31,839 nt of DNA from Yes71-27 sp040758635 (GTDB taxonomy: Bacteria > Bacillota > Desulfotomaculia > Desulfotomaculales > Ammonificaceae), in assembly GCA_040758635.1 (NCBI GenBank), contig JBFLVI010000028.1, positions 1 to 31,839 on the forward strand, written 5' to 3'. Below, piece by piece: positions 1 through 8,055 of this stretch. The translations under genes were made by a program, and so were the position numbers. A model generated the notes under the pieces. It did no database searches and was not told where the DNA came from. It worked only from the letters and a program-made list of their open reading frames with translations. Within the stretch, counting starts at the first letter, position 1. Every line of letters begins with the position of its first letter.

Positions 1-131
1 GTCATCGCCTTGACGGTTCCCTGGGTCCCCACCGGCATGAAAACGGGGGTGTCCACCACCCCGTGGGGCGTGAGCAGCCTGCCGCACCGCGCTGCACCGT
101 CTTCTTTCACGATTTCGAACCGGAACACCAT
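1..131 (-). CDS. tgt: tRNA-guanine (queuine) transglycosylase, N-terminal part
   Basis: Only the first 43 codons lie in the window; the gene runs off the left edge. The product exchanges guanine for the preQ1 base at the wobble position of tRNAs with GUN anticodons, in queuosine synthesis. The translation opens MVFRFEIVKEDGAARCGRL and continues with TPHGVVDTPVFMPVGTQG, the conserved Tgt N-terminus (LxTPHGxVxTPxFMPVGTQGTVK). The ATG at 131 is preceded by GCAGGAGAAA, a close Shine-Dalgarno, with a second AGGAG a little further upstream. The catalytic aspartates and zinc site are outside the window. The 247 bases to the next gene on the right hold nothing I can name apart from two copies of GCCGCACCGGG near 223 and 248. 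Confidence 0.93.
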   Translation of the reverse strand, partial: MVFRFEIVKEDGAARCGRLLTPHGVVDTPVFMPVGTQGTVKAM

Positions 132-378
132 TTTCTCCTGCCGTTCTCCTATAGGTTTTTCTTGCCATTGGCTGCTTATACGCTGGTTTTATTCTCTTCG
201 CCCGCCGGTTTTCTGTCAAGGCCGCACCGGGTAAAAATCCGGGTTGATGCCGCACCGGGCTGTGAATGGTGGCGTTGTGGAAGCAAAGCAGGATGGGGGG
301 TGTGCTTTGTTTACTCACTCGCGGGGTTGCTGCCGGAGGGTCGGCCCCGAAGCTTAAAGCGATTTGACTTCTTACCGC

Positions 379-1287
379 CTATTTGCCCTTCGCGTGGGCG
401 GCTTCTACCAGGGCCTTTAGGTTCTGACGCTCCCGGTCGAAGCCCTGCCAGACCTCGTCCCGGGCTTTGAGCCGTGACGGGAGGGTATTGATGTTGAAGT
501 CCTTCGGCTGCCGGTCCCGGCGTTCGAGTTCTCCCCAGTCGAGAGGCGTGGAGACCGGCGCGCCGGGCAAGGGTCGCACGCTGTAAGGGAAGGCCATCGT
601 TTTGCCGTAGCCGTTTTGCAAGTAATCGAGGTAGACACGGGAGCCCCTTTTTTCGACCACCCGCTCTGTCGTGGCCTTTGGGAAGACCCTGGCGACGAAC
701 TGTGCTACGTAGCCCATCGCCCGCGCGACTTCGTGGTGGGTGTATTCCGGCGCGACGGGAATGAAAATGTGCAGCCCTTCGGCGCCGGAGGTTTTGGGGT
801 AGCCTTTCAGGCCGAACTCGGCAAGCGCCGCCCGCAGCAGGAGGGCGGCCTCTACGACCTGCGGGAAAGACGCGCCCGGCATCGGGTCGAGGTCGAGCAC
901 GGCGACATCTGGTTTGTCAAGCGCCTCCCGGGCAGCGAGCCAGGCGTGCATCTCGATCGCCCCCTGCTGGACCACCCAGAGAAGCGTCGGTTTGTCGTTG
1001 CAGACGATGTAGTTGACCACTTTGCCGGCGTCCCGGTGTTCGACCGGCACCGTCTCGACCCAATCCGGGGCGTAGTCCGGACACTCTTTCTGGTAGAAGC
1101 TTTCGCCCTCGATCCCGTCGGGGAAACGGTTGAGCACCAGGGGCCTGTCCTTGAGGTAGGGGAGGAGGTAGGGGGCGACGGTGTCGTAGTAGCGGACGAG
1201 GTCTCCCTTGGTGTAGCCCTCCGGCCAGAAGCGCTTCCCCAGGTTTTTAAGCTCCAGCACTTTTCCTTCAACTACCACCTTGGGCAT
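379..1287 (-). CDS. ligD: LigD-type primase-polymerase (NHEJ polymerase)
   Basis: A 302-aa stand-alone polymerase of the archaeo-eukaryotic primase superfamily, equivalent to the POL domain of bacterial LigD. In non-homologous end joining it fills gaps at Ku-bound breaks with ribo- or deoxynucleotides. Visible motifs are the metal-binding DLD at residues 132-134 (VLDLDPMPG), the nucleotide-binding KTSGAEGLH at 165-173, and the third catalytic aspartate D221 in VYLDYLQNG. The N-terminus LGKRFWPEGYTKGDLVRYY is typical of the domain. The length fits a single POL domain with no fused ligase or phosphoesterase. The ATG follows AAAGG at about 7 bases. It lies 169 bases downstream of the ligase gene on the same strand, so it may be the last gene of a Ku-ligase-polymerase unit. 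Confidence 0.93.
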   Translation of the reverse strand: MPKVVVEGKVLELKNLGKRFWPEGYTKGDLVRYYDTVAPYLLPYLKDRPLVLNRFPDGIEGESFYQKECPDYAPDWVETVPVEHRDAGKVVNYIVCNDKPTLLWVVQQGAIEMHAWLAAREALDKPDVAVLDLDPMPGASFPQVVEAALLLRAALAEFGLKGYPKTSGAEGLHIFIPVAPEYTHHEVARAMGYVAQFVARVFPKATTERVVEKRGSRVYLDYLQNGYGKTMAFPYSVRPLPGAPVSTPLDWGELERRDRQPKDFNINTLPSRLKARDEVWQGFDRERQNLKALVEAAHAKGK

Positions 1288-1327
1288 CCGTAGACCTTTC
1301 CCGAAAATAGACGTTTAATCTTGACTT

Positions 1328-1348
1328 AACAGACCTTTGGGGTCTGTT
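1328..1348. other. 8-bp inverted repeat between the ligase and polymerase genes
   Basis: AACAGACC and GGTCTGTT are perfect inverse complements separated by five bases. The hairpin lies 40 bases upstream of the polymerase start. No T-run follows on either strand, so it is not a standard intrinsic terminator. It could be an operator or an RNA processing hairpin; I cannot tell which. Confidence 0.4.
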
Positions 1349-1456
1349 CGGCTTTCAACGTTGATAAAAAGATCAGAGCATAAGCAATTGAACCATTTTC
1401 ATTCCCGGTGGCGACGATGAATCGTCGTGAACGACTCCTCCCTGAAAAAATAACTC

Positions 1457-2401
1457 CTATTGCGGCCAGGTACACTCCCGCGGGCGCTTGTCCGGTCGCA
1501 AGGCCCGGAAGACGGGGTGCCGCAGGTAACCCTCTCTGGTCACCTCGGTGAAGTCCACCGTGCAGACAAGGACCGGTTCCACCCACCGGGTCTCGCCCCG
1601 CCGGTGGGCCGGCGGCAACTCGAAAACAGGCCGGTTTCTAACTGCGCCGGCGAGCAGGGCCAGAAGTTCCCGGGCGGTGCCGGCATCAAAGCCGGTGCCC
1701 ACCTTTCCGGCGAAAGCGAGTTTTCCGTTCCGGTAGCCGCCCAGGATCAGCGCTCCCAGTCCCCGCGCGCCGCCGCCCGGCTCCCAGCCGCAGATGACCA
1801 GGTCGGCGGTTTTCCACGCCCGGATCTTCTTCCAGAACGGTGAGCGCCGTCCGGGGAGGTAGGGGCTGTCGCGCCGTTTGGCGATCATTCCCTCCAAGCC
1901 TTTTGCCCTGCAGGCGGCAAAAAACGCCTCGCCCTCTTCCGGGACGTAATCGGCTACCACCACCTCCGGCTCGGGCCGGACGAGTTCTTGCAGGAGCCGG
2001 CGCCGCCGCTCGAGCGGTTCGTTGAGCACCGGTTTTCCCTGCCGGTAAAGCAGGTCGAAGGCGACGAAAACCGCTGGGTGCGCAAGGGCAGCCGCCAGGG
2101 CCCGCCGCCGGTCGAGCAGCCGCCCGCGGGCCTGCAGCGCCCCGAAGTCGGATTGCCCGTTGGTGAAAACAACGATTTCGCCGTCCAGGACGACCGGGAG
2201 GTCCGCGACCCGTTCGTGAAGCTTTTGCAGTTCGGGGAAGGCGGGCGTCAGGTCGTGGAGATTCCGCGAGCGGAGCACCGTACCGTCCTCCAGGTAAGCG
2301 AGGCAGCGGTACCCGTCCCACTTGATTTCGAAAAAATAAGCGCCGTCGGAGAAGGGTTCGGCATTCACCGCCAGCATCGGGCGTAACAGCGGCAGCGTCA
2401 T
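1457..2401 (-). CDS. ligD: ATP-dependent DNA ligase (LigD ligase module)
   Basis: A 314-aa ATP-dependent ligase that seals breaks in the Ku-dependent end-joining pathway. The adenylation lysine is K27 in EIKWDGYRCL (motif I), followed by RSRN (motif Ia region), VLDGEIV (motif III), GLEGMIAKRRDSPY (motif IV) and FWKKIRAWKTADLVI (motif V). The C-terminal OB-fold region contains GKVGTGFD and ends REGYLRHPVFRALRPDKRP, as in LigD ligase domains. The ATG shares four bases (ATGA) with the stop codon of the Ku gene, so the two are translationally coupled. It is separate from the polymerase, whereas in many bacteria the domains are fused, and there is no N-terminal phosphoesterase domain. Confidence 0.95.
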   Translation of the reverse strand: MTLPLLRPMLAVNAEPFSDGAYFFEIKWDGYRCLAYLEDGTVLRSRNLHDLTPAFPELQKLHERVADLPVVLDGEIVVFTNGQSDFGALQARGRLLDRRRALAAALAHPAVFVAFDLLYRQGKPVLNEPLERRRRLLQELVRPEPEVVVADYVPEEGEAFFAACRAKGLEGMIAKRRDSPYLPGRRSPFWKKIRAWKTADLVICGWEPGGGARGLGALILGGYRNGKLAFAGKVGTGFDAGTARELLALLAGAVRNRPVFELPPAHRRGETRWVEPVLVCTVDFTEVTREGYLRHPVFRALRPDKRPRECTWPQ

Positions 2402-3198
2402 CCCCGCGCCCCCCGGCGCTTGGCTTCCCGCTCCTTTTTTGCCAGTTCGATGCTCTGTTTCAACGCTTCCATCAGGTCCACCACCTTTTCCGCACGCGGC
2501 GGCGGCGCGACGACCTCTTCGCCCGCCATCTTCCTGCCAATTGTACCGAGGAGCGCCTCGCGGTATTCATCCCGGTATTTTCCGGGGTCGAAGGGAGCGG
2601 TCAGGCTCGCGATCAGGCTCTCGGCCATTTTTAGTTCGTTTTCGTGGACCTGGACGCTGTAGTTGAGTTCCGGGAGGGCGGCGGCAGACCGGACCTCGTC
2701 GGGATAGTGCAGGGTGCTGAGTACCAGCGCCCGCCCGCTCGGCCACAAAAGCGCCGGCGACTGCTTCGTTCGGACCGCAACCCGGCCCACCGCGGCCTTG
2801 TTCGTCCTTTCCATCGCCTGGCGCAGCAGTTCATAAACGCGCTCGCCGCCTTCTGCCGGCGCCAAGTAATAGTTCTTCGCGTAGTAAAGCGGGCTGACCT
2901 CGTTTTGCCCCACGAAGTCGAGCAGGGCGACGTTCCGGGCCTCCAGCCCGGGCAGGTTTTCCAGGTCCTCCTCCGTCAGCACCACGTAGCGCCCCTTTTC
3001 GTATTCGTAGCCGCGTACCACTTCGTCCAGGCCGACGTCCCGTTCACAGACGGGGCAGTAGCGCCGGTACCGCACCGGTGTCCGGCAGACGGAGTGAAGC
3101 AGGTGGAACTTCACGTCCTTCTCCTCGATCGCCGCGTAGACCTTGACCGGGATGTAAACGAGACCGAAGGTGACGGCGCCCTTCCAGATCGGTCGCAT
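2398..3198 (-). CDS. ku: Ku family non-homologous end-joining protein
   Basis: A 266-aa bacterial Ku, a homodimeric ring that threads onto double-strand ends and recruits the LigD ligase and polymerase. The N-terminus MRPIWKGAVTFGLVYIPVKV is the canonical start of the Ku core, followed by FHLLHSVC and the cysteine pair CPVC (residues 48-51). The middle part has LLDFVGQNEVSPLYYAKNYY and the end is a short basic tail rich in K and R (residues 235-266), where bacterial Ku proteins carry their DNA- and ligase-binding extension. The length is normal. It is the first gene of the NHEJ cluster; a GGAGGCG sequence precedes the ATG. Direct overlap with the ligase gene supports a joint function. Confidence 0.96.
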   Translation of the reverse strand: MRPIWKGAVTFGLVYIPVKVYAAIEEKDVKFHLLHSVCRTPVRYRRYCPVCERDVGLDEVVRGYEYEKGRYVVLTEEDLENLPGLEARNVALLDFVGQNEVSPLYYAKNYYLAPAEGGERVYELLRQAMERTNKAAVGRVAVRTKQSPALLWPSGRALVLSTLHYPDEVRSAAALPELNYSVQVHENELKMAESLIASLTAPFDPGKYRDEYREALLGTIGRKMAGEEVVAPPPRAEKVVDLMEALKQSIELAKKEREAKRRGARG

Positions 3199-3240
3199 AA
3201 AAAAACGCCTCCGTATCTATTGTGCCGTCAAACGGAAATA

Positions 3241-3262
3241 AAAATCCCGGGGTGATCCCGGG
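3241..3262 (-). terminator. Rho-independent terminator of the MacAB-like operon
   Basis: Read on the minus strand, CCCGGG-ATCAC-CCCGGG forms a six-pair GC stem followed directly by ATTTTTATTT. It lies about 130 bases after the stop codon of the ABC permease gene and just ahead of the Ku gene, so it probably separates the exporter operon from the NHEJ genes. Confidence 0.6.
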
Positions 3263-3312
3263 TATAAATTCTTTATGGTTAAAAAGTGGGAAGAACAAGC
3301 CGGTAGTATTTA

Positions 3313-3342
3313 GTCGTCTGTCGTCAGTCGTCGGTCGTCGGT
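3313..3342. repeat. Degenerate CGTC/AGTCGTCGG short-unit intergenic repeat
   Basis: The stretch is built from about four imperfect copies of a 7-base unit (TCGTCTG, TCGTCAG, TCGTCGG, TCGTCGG). Similar strings are scattered between genes in many Firmicutes genomes; that is from memory. There are no spacers, so it is not a CRISPR. It sits between the terminator and the end of the permease gene. Confidence 0.6.
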
Positions 3343-3392
3343 ATTGATGTGGGAATTCACTGCGGCGAATTCCTGCAAACAATTATTAACCT

Positions 3393-4601
3393 TTAGTGGT
3401 ACCGCAGCGCCTCGGCGGGGCTGAAGGAAGCCGCGCGGCCGGCGGGATACAGCCCGAAGACCAAACCTACAAAGGAAGCAAAGCCGAAGGCGAGAAGGAT
3501 CGTCCACACGGAGATCAGGGGCGGCCACTTGGCGAAGTGGGCGATCGCCCAGGCGCCGCCCGCGCCGAGGAGCACGCCGAAAAAGCCGCCCACTAAACAG
3601 AGCGCAACCGCTTCCGCCAGGAACTGCTGCAGGATATCCCGGCGGCGGGCACCGATGGCCATTAGGAGCCCGATCTCCCGCGTGCGTTCTGTGACGGCCA
3701 CCAGCATGATGTTCATTACCCCCACGCCGCCGACCAAAAGGGCGATTGCCGCCACGGCGCCGATGATCAGCGTCATCACCCCGGTGGCCTTTTCGATGAG
3801 GGCGAGCCCCTCTTTCATCGACATCCCGGTGTAGTGGACGCCGGTTCCCGGATGTCTTTTTTCGAGGATTTTGATGCAGTCCGCGATGGCCTGGGGAACG
3901 GCTTCTTCGGTTACTGCGACCCCGTCCAGTTCGTGGATCACCCGGGTGTTAAGGAGTTCCTGGACGAAGGTGATCGGGGCAAAAGCGTACCTGTTCATAC
4001 TCATCGCGCCCAGGAGTTGGGACGTCTGTTTTTCCGTCACCCCGATTACCGTGGCCGGGACGTCCTGGACGAACACCTTTTTCCCCAGTGCGTCGCCCCT
4101 TGGGAAGAGCATTTCCGCCAGGGCGCCGTCCAGCACCACCACCCGGCTGTGTGCCGCCACGTCCGTCTGGGAAAAGAATCGTCCGGAGGCAAGGGGCAGG
4201 TTCATCACGGCCGTCAGGTCGGGCGTCGTCCCGATAAGTTGTGACAGAACGGGTTTAGCCTGGCTCTGCGGCCGCCGGATGGCGATCATCATCCCCGAGG
4301 TGACAGGGGCCAACTTGTCCACCGCCGGGGAGAGTTCCTTTATTATGGCGACGTCTTCGAGTTTAAAGGTGTCGACGGTGGGGGCTTCCCCCCGCATCCA
4401 GTCCACAGAGATGTTAAAGCTGCGGCTGCTGCCCAATTTTTCGATTTCAGAAAGCAGAACGGCCTCCCCGCCCTGGCCGATGGCGACCACGGCGATCACG
4501 GCCGCGATGCCGATGGCGATGCCCAGGGTGGTGAGTATGGCCCGCAGGCGGTGGGCGAGGAGGTTCTCACCGGTGAGCCGGATGAGGTCGGCGGCTTTCA
4601 T
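3393..4601 (-). CDS. MacB/FtsX-type ABC transporter permease
   Basis: A 402-aa permease of the MacB type without a fused ATPase. The N-terminal transmembrane segment (about residues 20-42, AILTTLGIAIGIAAVIAVVA) is followed by a large extracytoplasmic MacB_PCD domain (about 45-265), then three segments near 276-300, 330-355 and 370-392 forming the FtsX domain. The cytoplasmic loop TERTREIGLLMAIGARRRDI is the family hallmark, and the protein ends RAASFSPAEALRYH as MacB permeases do. The ATG overlaps the stop codon of the ATPase gene by four bases, and GGAGG lies ten bases upstream. With the ATPase and adaptor it should form a mechanotransmission-type exporter for peptides, lipids or drugs; the substrate is unknown. 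Confidence 0.94.
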   Translation of the reverse strand: MKAADLIRLTGENLLAHRLRAILTTLGIAIGIAAVIAVVAIGQGGEAVLLSEIEKLGSSRSFNISVDWMRGEAPTVDTFKLEDVAIIKELSPAVDKLAPVTSGMMIAIRRPQSQAKPVLSQLIGTTPDLTAVMNLPLASGRFFSQTDVAAHSRVVVLDGALAEMLFPRGDALGKKVFVQDVPATVIGVTEKQTSQLLGAMSMNRYAFAPITFVQELLNTRVIHELDGVAVTEEAVPQAIADCIKILEKRHPGTGVHYTGMSMKEGLALIEKATGVMTLIIGAVAAIALLVGGVGVMNIMLVAVTERTREIGLLMAIGARRRDILQQFLAEAVALCLVGGFFGVLLGAGGAWAIAHFAKWPPLISVWTILLAFGFASFVGLVFGLYPAGRAASFSPAEALRYH

Positions 4602-5278
4602 GCGGAGGACACCTCCTCGCGGACGACCGCGCCGTCCAGGAAGTGCATGATGCGTTCGGCGTAGCGGGCGATGTCCGGTTCGTGGGTAACCATCACGATC
4701 GTCCGCCCCTCCGCGTGCAGTTCCTTGAAGAGGGCCATGATTTCATAGCTGGTCTTGCTGTCGAGGTTTCCCGTGGGTTCGTCGGCGAGGATTACTGCCG
4801 GATTGTTTATCAGAGCCCGGGCGATGGCCACCCGCTGCTGCTCCCCGCCGGAAAGGGCCGGCGGCTTGTGTTTCAGACGGTGCCCGAGTCCCACGCGGGC
4901 CAGCAGTGCCGCCGCGCGTTCCCGGCGTTCCTTGCCGGGGGTACCGGCGTAAATGAGCGGCAGTTCCACATTTCGCAAAATGTTGTGGCGGGGCAGAAGG
5001 TTAAAGGTCTGAAAAACGAAACCGAACTGCTGGTTTCGCAGGCCGGCGAGTTCGTCTTCGTCAAGCGCGGACACCTCGCGCTCGTTGAGATAATAGCGTC
5101 CGGCGGTGGCCCGCTCAAGACAGCCCAGAACATTTAAAAAAGTGGACTTGCCGGAACCCGACGGCCCCATTACCGCTACAAATTCCCCGGTCTTAATTTC
5201 AAGGGAGACGTTGTTCAGAGCCGTTACGGCGGCGGGTCCGTGGCCGTAAATTTTAGTCAGCCCTTCCACCCTGATCAC
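4598..5278 (-). CDS. MacB/LolD-type ABC transporter ATP-binding protein
   Basis: A 226-aa ATPase that powers the adjacent permease. Walker A GPSGSGKST is at residues 38-46, the Q-loop glutamine at 90 (FVFQTFNLLP), the signature LSGGEQQR at 142-149, Walker B VILADEPTGNLD at 162-173 and the switch histidine at 199 (MVTHEP). The NLDSKTS sequence after Walker B is typical of the MacB/LolD/FtsE group. The start is GTG, embedded in GTGA so that it overlaps the stop codon of the adaptor gene. Gene order adaptor, ATPase, permease with four-base overlaps shows one operon. Confidence 0.95.
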   Translation of the reverse strand: MIRVEGLTKIYGHGPAAVTALNNVSLEIKTGEFVAVMGPSGSGKSTFLNVLGCLERATAGRYYLNEREVSALDEDELAGLRNQQFGFVFQTFNLLPRHNILRNVELPLIYAGTPGKERRERAAALLARVGLGHRLKHKPPALSGGEQQRVAIARALINNPAVILADEPTGNLDSKTSYEIMALFKELHAEGRTIVMVTHEPDIARYAERIMHFLDGAVVREEVSSA

Positions 5279-6522
5279 TGCTTTACACCGCCGGATACGC
5301 GCACCGGTTGGCCGTCCCGGAGGTCTGCCGGGGGGTTGAGGATCACCCGCGTGCCAGCCTTGAGGCCGGCCCGGATTTCGGAGTAGAGCTCGTTGCTGCC
5401 GCCGACGTCAACCGTCCGCTTGCGGGCCACGCCCTTGTCCACGGCAAACACGGCCTTTTCCTTGCCCTTTTCAACCACAGCTTCGGTCGGGACGAGGACC
5501 GCCTTCCGGGGTCTGACGCGGTGGATGATCACGTCCACCGTGGCTCCCGGGAGCAAACCGGGTTCGTCTAACGCGATGTACACCCGGACCGCTTTTTCGG
5601 TTTCCAGTTCGGTTTTCCGGGTTACGGCCGGGGAAACCCGGGCCACCTTTGCCCGCCAGGTCTTGTCGGGACGCCCGATCCAGTTGATCTCCGCATCCTG
5701 CCCGGCGCGCACGCCGCGGACATCCTGCTCGCTGAGGTCCGCCACAACCTGAAGCCGTTCAGGGTCGCCGACGGTCAAGACCGGAAGGCCCGGTTGCAGG
5801 TAGTCTCCTTGTTTTGCCGTCCTTTGGAGCACCACCCCGGTGATGGGCGAGGTAAGCCGCCCTTTCGCTGCTGCGCGGCGGGCGTTTTCAACTGCTACAC
5901 GGGCCTGGTTGACGCGGGCCCGGTACACCTCGATTTGTTTCGGGTCCTTCTCTTTCAGCGCCGCCAACCGTACTTCGGCGGCGGTCGCCTCCGCCTTTGC
6001 CTGCGTATACCCGATCTCCGCCGCTTCGAGTTCGGCTTCCGACACCGCCTCCTGTTCGAAGAGGAAGCGGTAACGTTCCAGTTTCTTTTCCGCCGCTTCG
6101 GCGGCTGCCTCTGCGGCTTCAAGCGCGGCTTCCGCCTGCGCTATTTCCTCCGGCCTGGCCGGGGCCAGCGCCGCCGATAGTTCCGTTTCGGCCGCGGCGA
6201 GTGCCGCTTCGGCTTCCTTCACCCGGTCTTCCACGTCGCTCGTGTCGAGTTCCGCCAGCACCTCTCCGGCGGCAACCCGGTCGCCTTCTTTCACCTTCAG
6301 GCGCACGAGCCTGGCCGCGAAGGGGGCGACCACTTCCGCCTGGTACAGGGTCTCGACCTTCCCGGTGGCCAGCACCTTGTCTTCAAAAAGCTTTTCCTCG
6401 GCTGCGGCAACCTTTACCTCCAGCGCCGCCGTGCCGAACCCGCGAACAGCAGCGGCGGCTATCACCGCCGCCGTGAGAATGATGCCGCCCACAATGAGCC
6501 AGAGTCTTGTGCCGCGCGTCAA
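5275..6522 (-). CDS. MacA/HlyD-type periplasmic adaptor subunit
   Basis: A 415-aa membrane-fusion (adaptor) protein. A single N-terminal anchor (about residues 7-27) is followed by a barrel-sandwich half-motif (GKVETLYQAEVVAPFAARL, LKVKEGDRVAAGEVLAELD), a long alanine- and glutamate-rich coiled coil (about 98-215), the second lipoyl-like half (LTSPITGVVLQRTAKQGDYL) and beta-barrel and membrane-proximal domains (VVADLSEQDVRGVRAGQ onward). The predicted start is TTG, preceded by AAAGGAG at a good distance. In a monoderm cell such adaptors act on the outer face of the membrane and not as a bridge to TolC. It lies 15 bases after the Yip1 gene and overlaps the ATPase gene. Confidence 0.92.
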   Translation of the reverse strand: MTRGTRLWLIVGGIILTAAVIAAAAVRGFGTAALEVKVAAAEEKLFEDKVLATGKVETLYQAEVVAPFAARLVRLKVKEGDRVAAGEVLAELDTSDVEDRVKEAEAALAAAETELSAALAPARPEEIAQAEAALEAAEAAAEAAEKKLERYRFLFEQEAVSEAELEAAEIGYTQAKAEATAAEVRLAALKEKDPKQIEVYRARVNQARVAVENARRAAAKGRLTSPITGVVLQRTAKQGDYLQPGLPVLTVGDPERLQVVADLSEQDVRGVRAGQDAEINWIGRPDKTWRAKVARVSPAVTRKTELETEKAVRVYIALDEPGLLPGATVDVIIHRVRPRKAVLVPTEAVVEKGKEKAVFAVDKGVARKRTVDVGGSNELYSEIRAGLKAGTRVILNPPADLRDGQPVRVSGGVKQ

Positions 6523-6537
6523 GTTCCTTCTCCTTTC

Positions 6538-7242
6538 CTACATCATCCCGGCCGGCGTTTTTATGGCGGCCAACGTAGCCGTCAGTAGAGCCCCGGCCGC
6601 CCACAGGGCGAAGAGGTAAGCGATCGGGCCGCCGGGACGGGTCTTCATGGCCGCCGCGCCACCGATGCCCCAGAGAATAAGGCCCCACCAGGTGAAGGGG
6701 TTGCACTGGCTTAAGAAGAAGTACAGAAAACCCCCTTGGGCGGGTGAAAAGGCCGCCAGGCTGAGACTCACACGGTAAAAGTTTTCCACCGGAGCGGACA
6801 GGAGGAGGGCCGTTTTTACGACGCCGCCCAGAAAAACGGGGAGGTACCCGTAAACCGCCACCGTGAAAAGTGTTTTAAACGGGGTTTCCCGGGTGGAAAA
6901 CACGGCGTACAGCTTTAGTAAAGCGGCGATAACCAGCCAGACGACCCAGGGAGCCGCGGCGGCGGAAGCCACGCTGGCCACTGCTGCCGCTTTGGGCGCT
7001 ATCGCCAGCGTCTGCTCCAGTTGTTCCGGCGGCAACTGGGCCGGATTGTTGGTCAGCAGCCACGCCGTAACGGCCTGGATTTTGCGAATCAGAACGATTC
7101 CGGCCAGTACGTTCAAACCGCAGAGGATCAGCCCGGGTTTCAGAAAGGACGGCTCGGCAACTATTTCCGCAAAAGCTTTTCCGGGGCCCACCAGCACCTG
7201 CCAGAAGCCCGGGCCGGAACGCGCCCCGCCGTTTTCGCTCAT
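6538..7242 (-). CDS. Yip1-domain polytopic membrane protein
   Basis: About 234 aa with five or so hydrophobic segments. The N-terminus WQVLVGPGKAFAEIVAEPSF, followed by a first membrane helix, and the later FKTLFTVAVYGYLPVFLGGV are typical of the bacterial Yip1 family. Function is unknown; such proteins often sit next to ABC export genes. A longer reading from TTG at 7251 is possible, but GGAGG lies nine bases before the ATG at 7242 and would be too close to the TTG, so I take the ATG. It is the first gene of the four-gene exporter operon and probably helps fold, regulate or localise it; this is inference. Confidence 0.82.
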   Translation of the reverse strand: MSENGGARSGPGFWQVLVGPGKAFAEIVAEPSFLKPGLILCGLNVLAGIVLIRKIQAVTAWLLTNNPAQLPPEQLEQTLAIAPKAAAVASVASAAAAPWVVWLVIAALLKLYAVFSTRETPFKTLFTVAVYGYLPVFLGGVVKTALLLSAPVENFYRVSLSLAAFSPAQGGFLYFFLSQCNPFTWWGLILWGIGGAAAMKTRPGGPIAYLFALWAAGALLTATLAAIKTPAGMM

Positions 7243-7308
7243 CTTCCCCAACCTCCGACGTAAAAGTTCTCTAAAAGTCCATTCGTCATGTTTTCTCTTA
7301 ATCCTCTT

Positions 7309-7337
7309 AAAATTAATTAAATTACTTAATCAATTTT
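7309..7337. promoter_or_regulatory. 12-bp AT-rich inverted repeat upstream of the exporter operon
   Basis: AAAATTAATTAA and TTAATCAATTTT are inverse complements with one mismatch in twelve pairs and a 5-base spacer. The site sits in the 164-base AT-rich gap ahead of the Yip1-MacAB-like operon, about 70-95 bases before its first start codon. Dimeric repressors, including ArsR-type proteins, often bind sites of this size. The neighbouring SdpR homologue is a candidate regulator, but nothing in the sequence proves the link. Confidence 0.5.
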
Positions 7338-7406
7338 GATTTCGATACATCCTTCTCCTTCATTTCGAACGTGGATTCCTGAGCTTTTCAACGTCCGGTA
7401 TCCGTC

Positions 7407-7976
7407 CTATTTTCCCTCCCCGGTGTTGGTTTCCCACCGCTTCGCTCCCCGCGCGATCAGCGCTTCATAGAGCCCTTCTACCCCCGGGTGTATTAGAATA
7501 TAGTAGCGCCCCCCGGCTTCGAGTACCACCATCTTCTCCGAGCGCAGATGCCGGAAGACCACCGCCTTCTTGCCGTTGGCGAGCTTGCACCATCCGGTGG
7601 TGAGCCCCGGTGTGCCGTAACCGTTAGTCCGCATTACCGGCTGCCACGGGCTCGAACTTTCCGCAAGCGCCACCCGCATCGCCGGAACATCCAGCGTGGT
7701 GGCGACCGGCCAGGCCCGGAGTTTAAACTCTCCGTCAGTCAGTCGCCAGCCTGCACCTACCTCAGTCAAGAACACACCCAGAAAGATAACAATAAGTAAA
7801 GCTATGATCCCAGGTAAAAGCCACCAGTACCTCGGCCATTTGCCCGCCGCTTTTAGCGCCCACGGCATCGGGATAAGTAATACAAGAGGAACGAGAAAGA
7901 CCAGGACAATCATTAAGGGATCCAGTGGGAGAAAAAGTGCCCTCAGTGCATCGAGATAATCAATCTGGTAACTCAT
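7407..7976 (-). CDS. Bacterial PH-domain membrane protein
   Basis: About 189 aa. Two hydrophobic segments (about residues 17-38 and 50-72) are followed by a soluble domain that starts AGWRLTDGEFKLRAWPV and ends YYILIHPGVEGLYEAL. This looks like the bacterial pleckstrin-homology family (bPH_5 type) found in Firmicutes membrane proteins, often next to SdpI. The frame continues upstream to 8105, but the ATG at 7976 has GGAAGGGAGAAG directly ahead and starts a clean membrane protein, so I prefer it. The gene lies 79 bases after the sdpI stop codon, probably in the same transcript as sdpR and sdpI. Role not known. Confidence 0.75.
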   Translation of the reverse strand: MSYQIDYLDALRALFLPLDPLMIVLVFLVPLVLLIPMPWALKAAGKWPRYWWLLPGIIALLIVIFLGVFLTEVGAGWRLTDGEFKLRAWPVATTLDVPAMRVALAESSSPWQPVMRTNGYGTPGLTTGWCKLANGKKAVVFRHLRSEKMVVLEAGGRYYILIHPGVEGLYEALIARGAKRWETNTGEGK

Positions 7977-8055
7977 CTTCTCTCCCTTCCAGCCGATAAA
8001 GCTTTCTTTTTCCTTTAGCGGCCTGTGTTCGCGAAGCTTATTCCCGTATGCTCGG

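Noticed and set aside
616..1293. 225-codon frame opposite the LigD polymerase gene
   Set aside because: Antisense to a well-supported gene, with no motif of its own.
3313..3342. Possible CRISPR array
   Set aside because: The units are only 7 bases, imperfect and without spacers.
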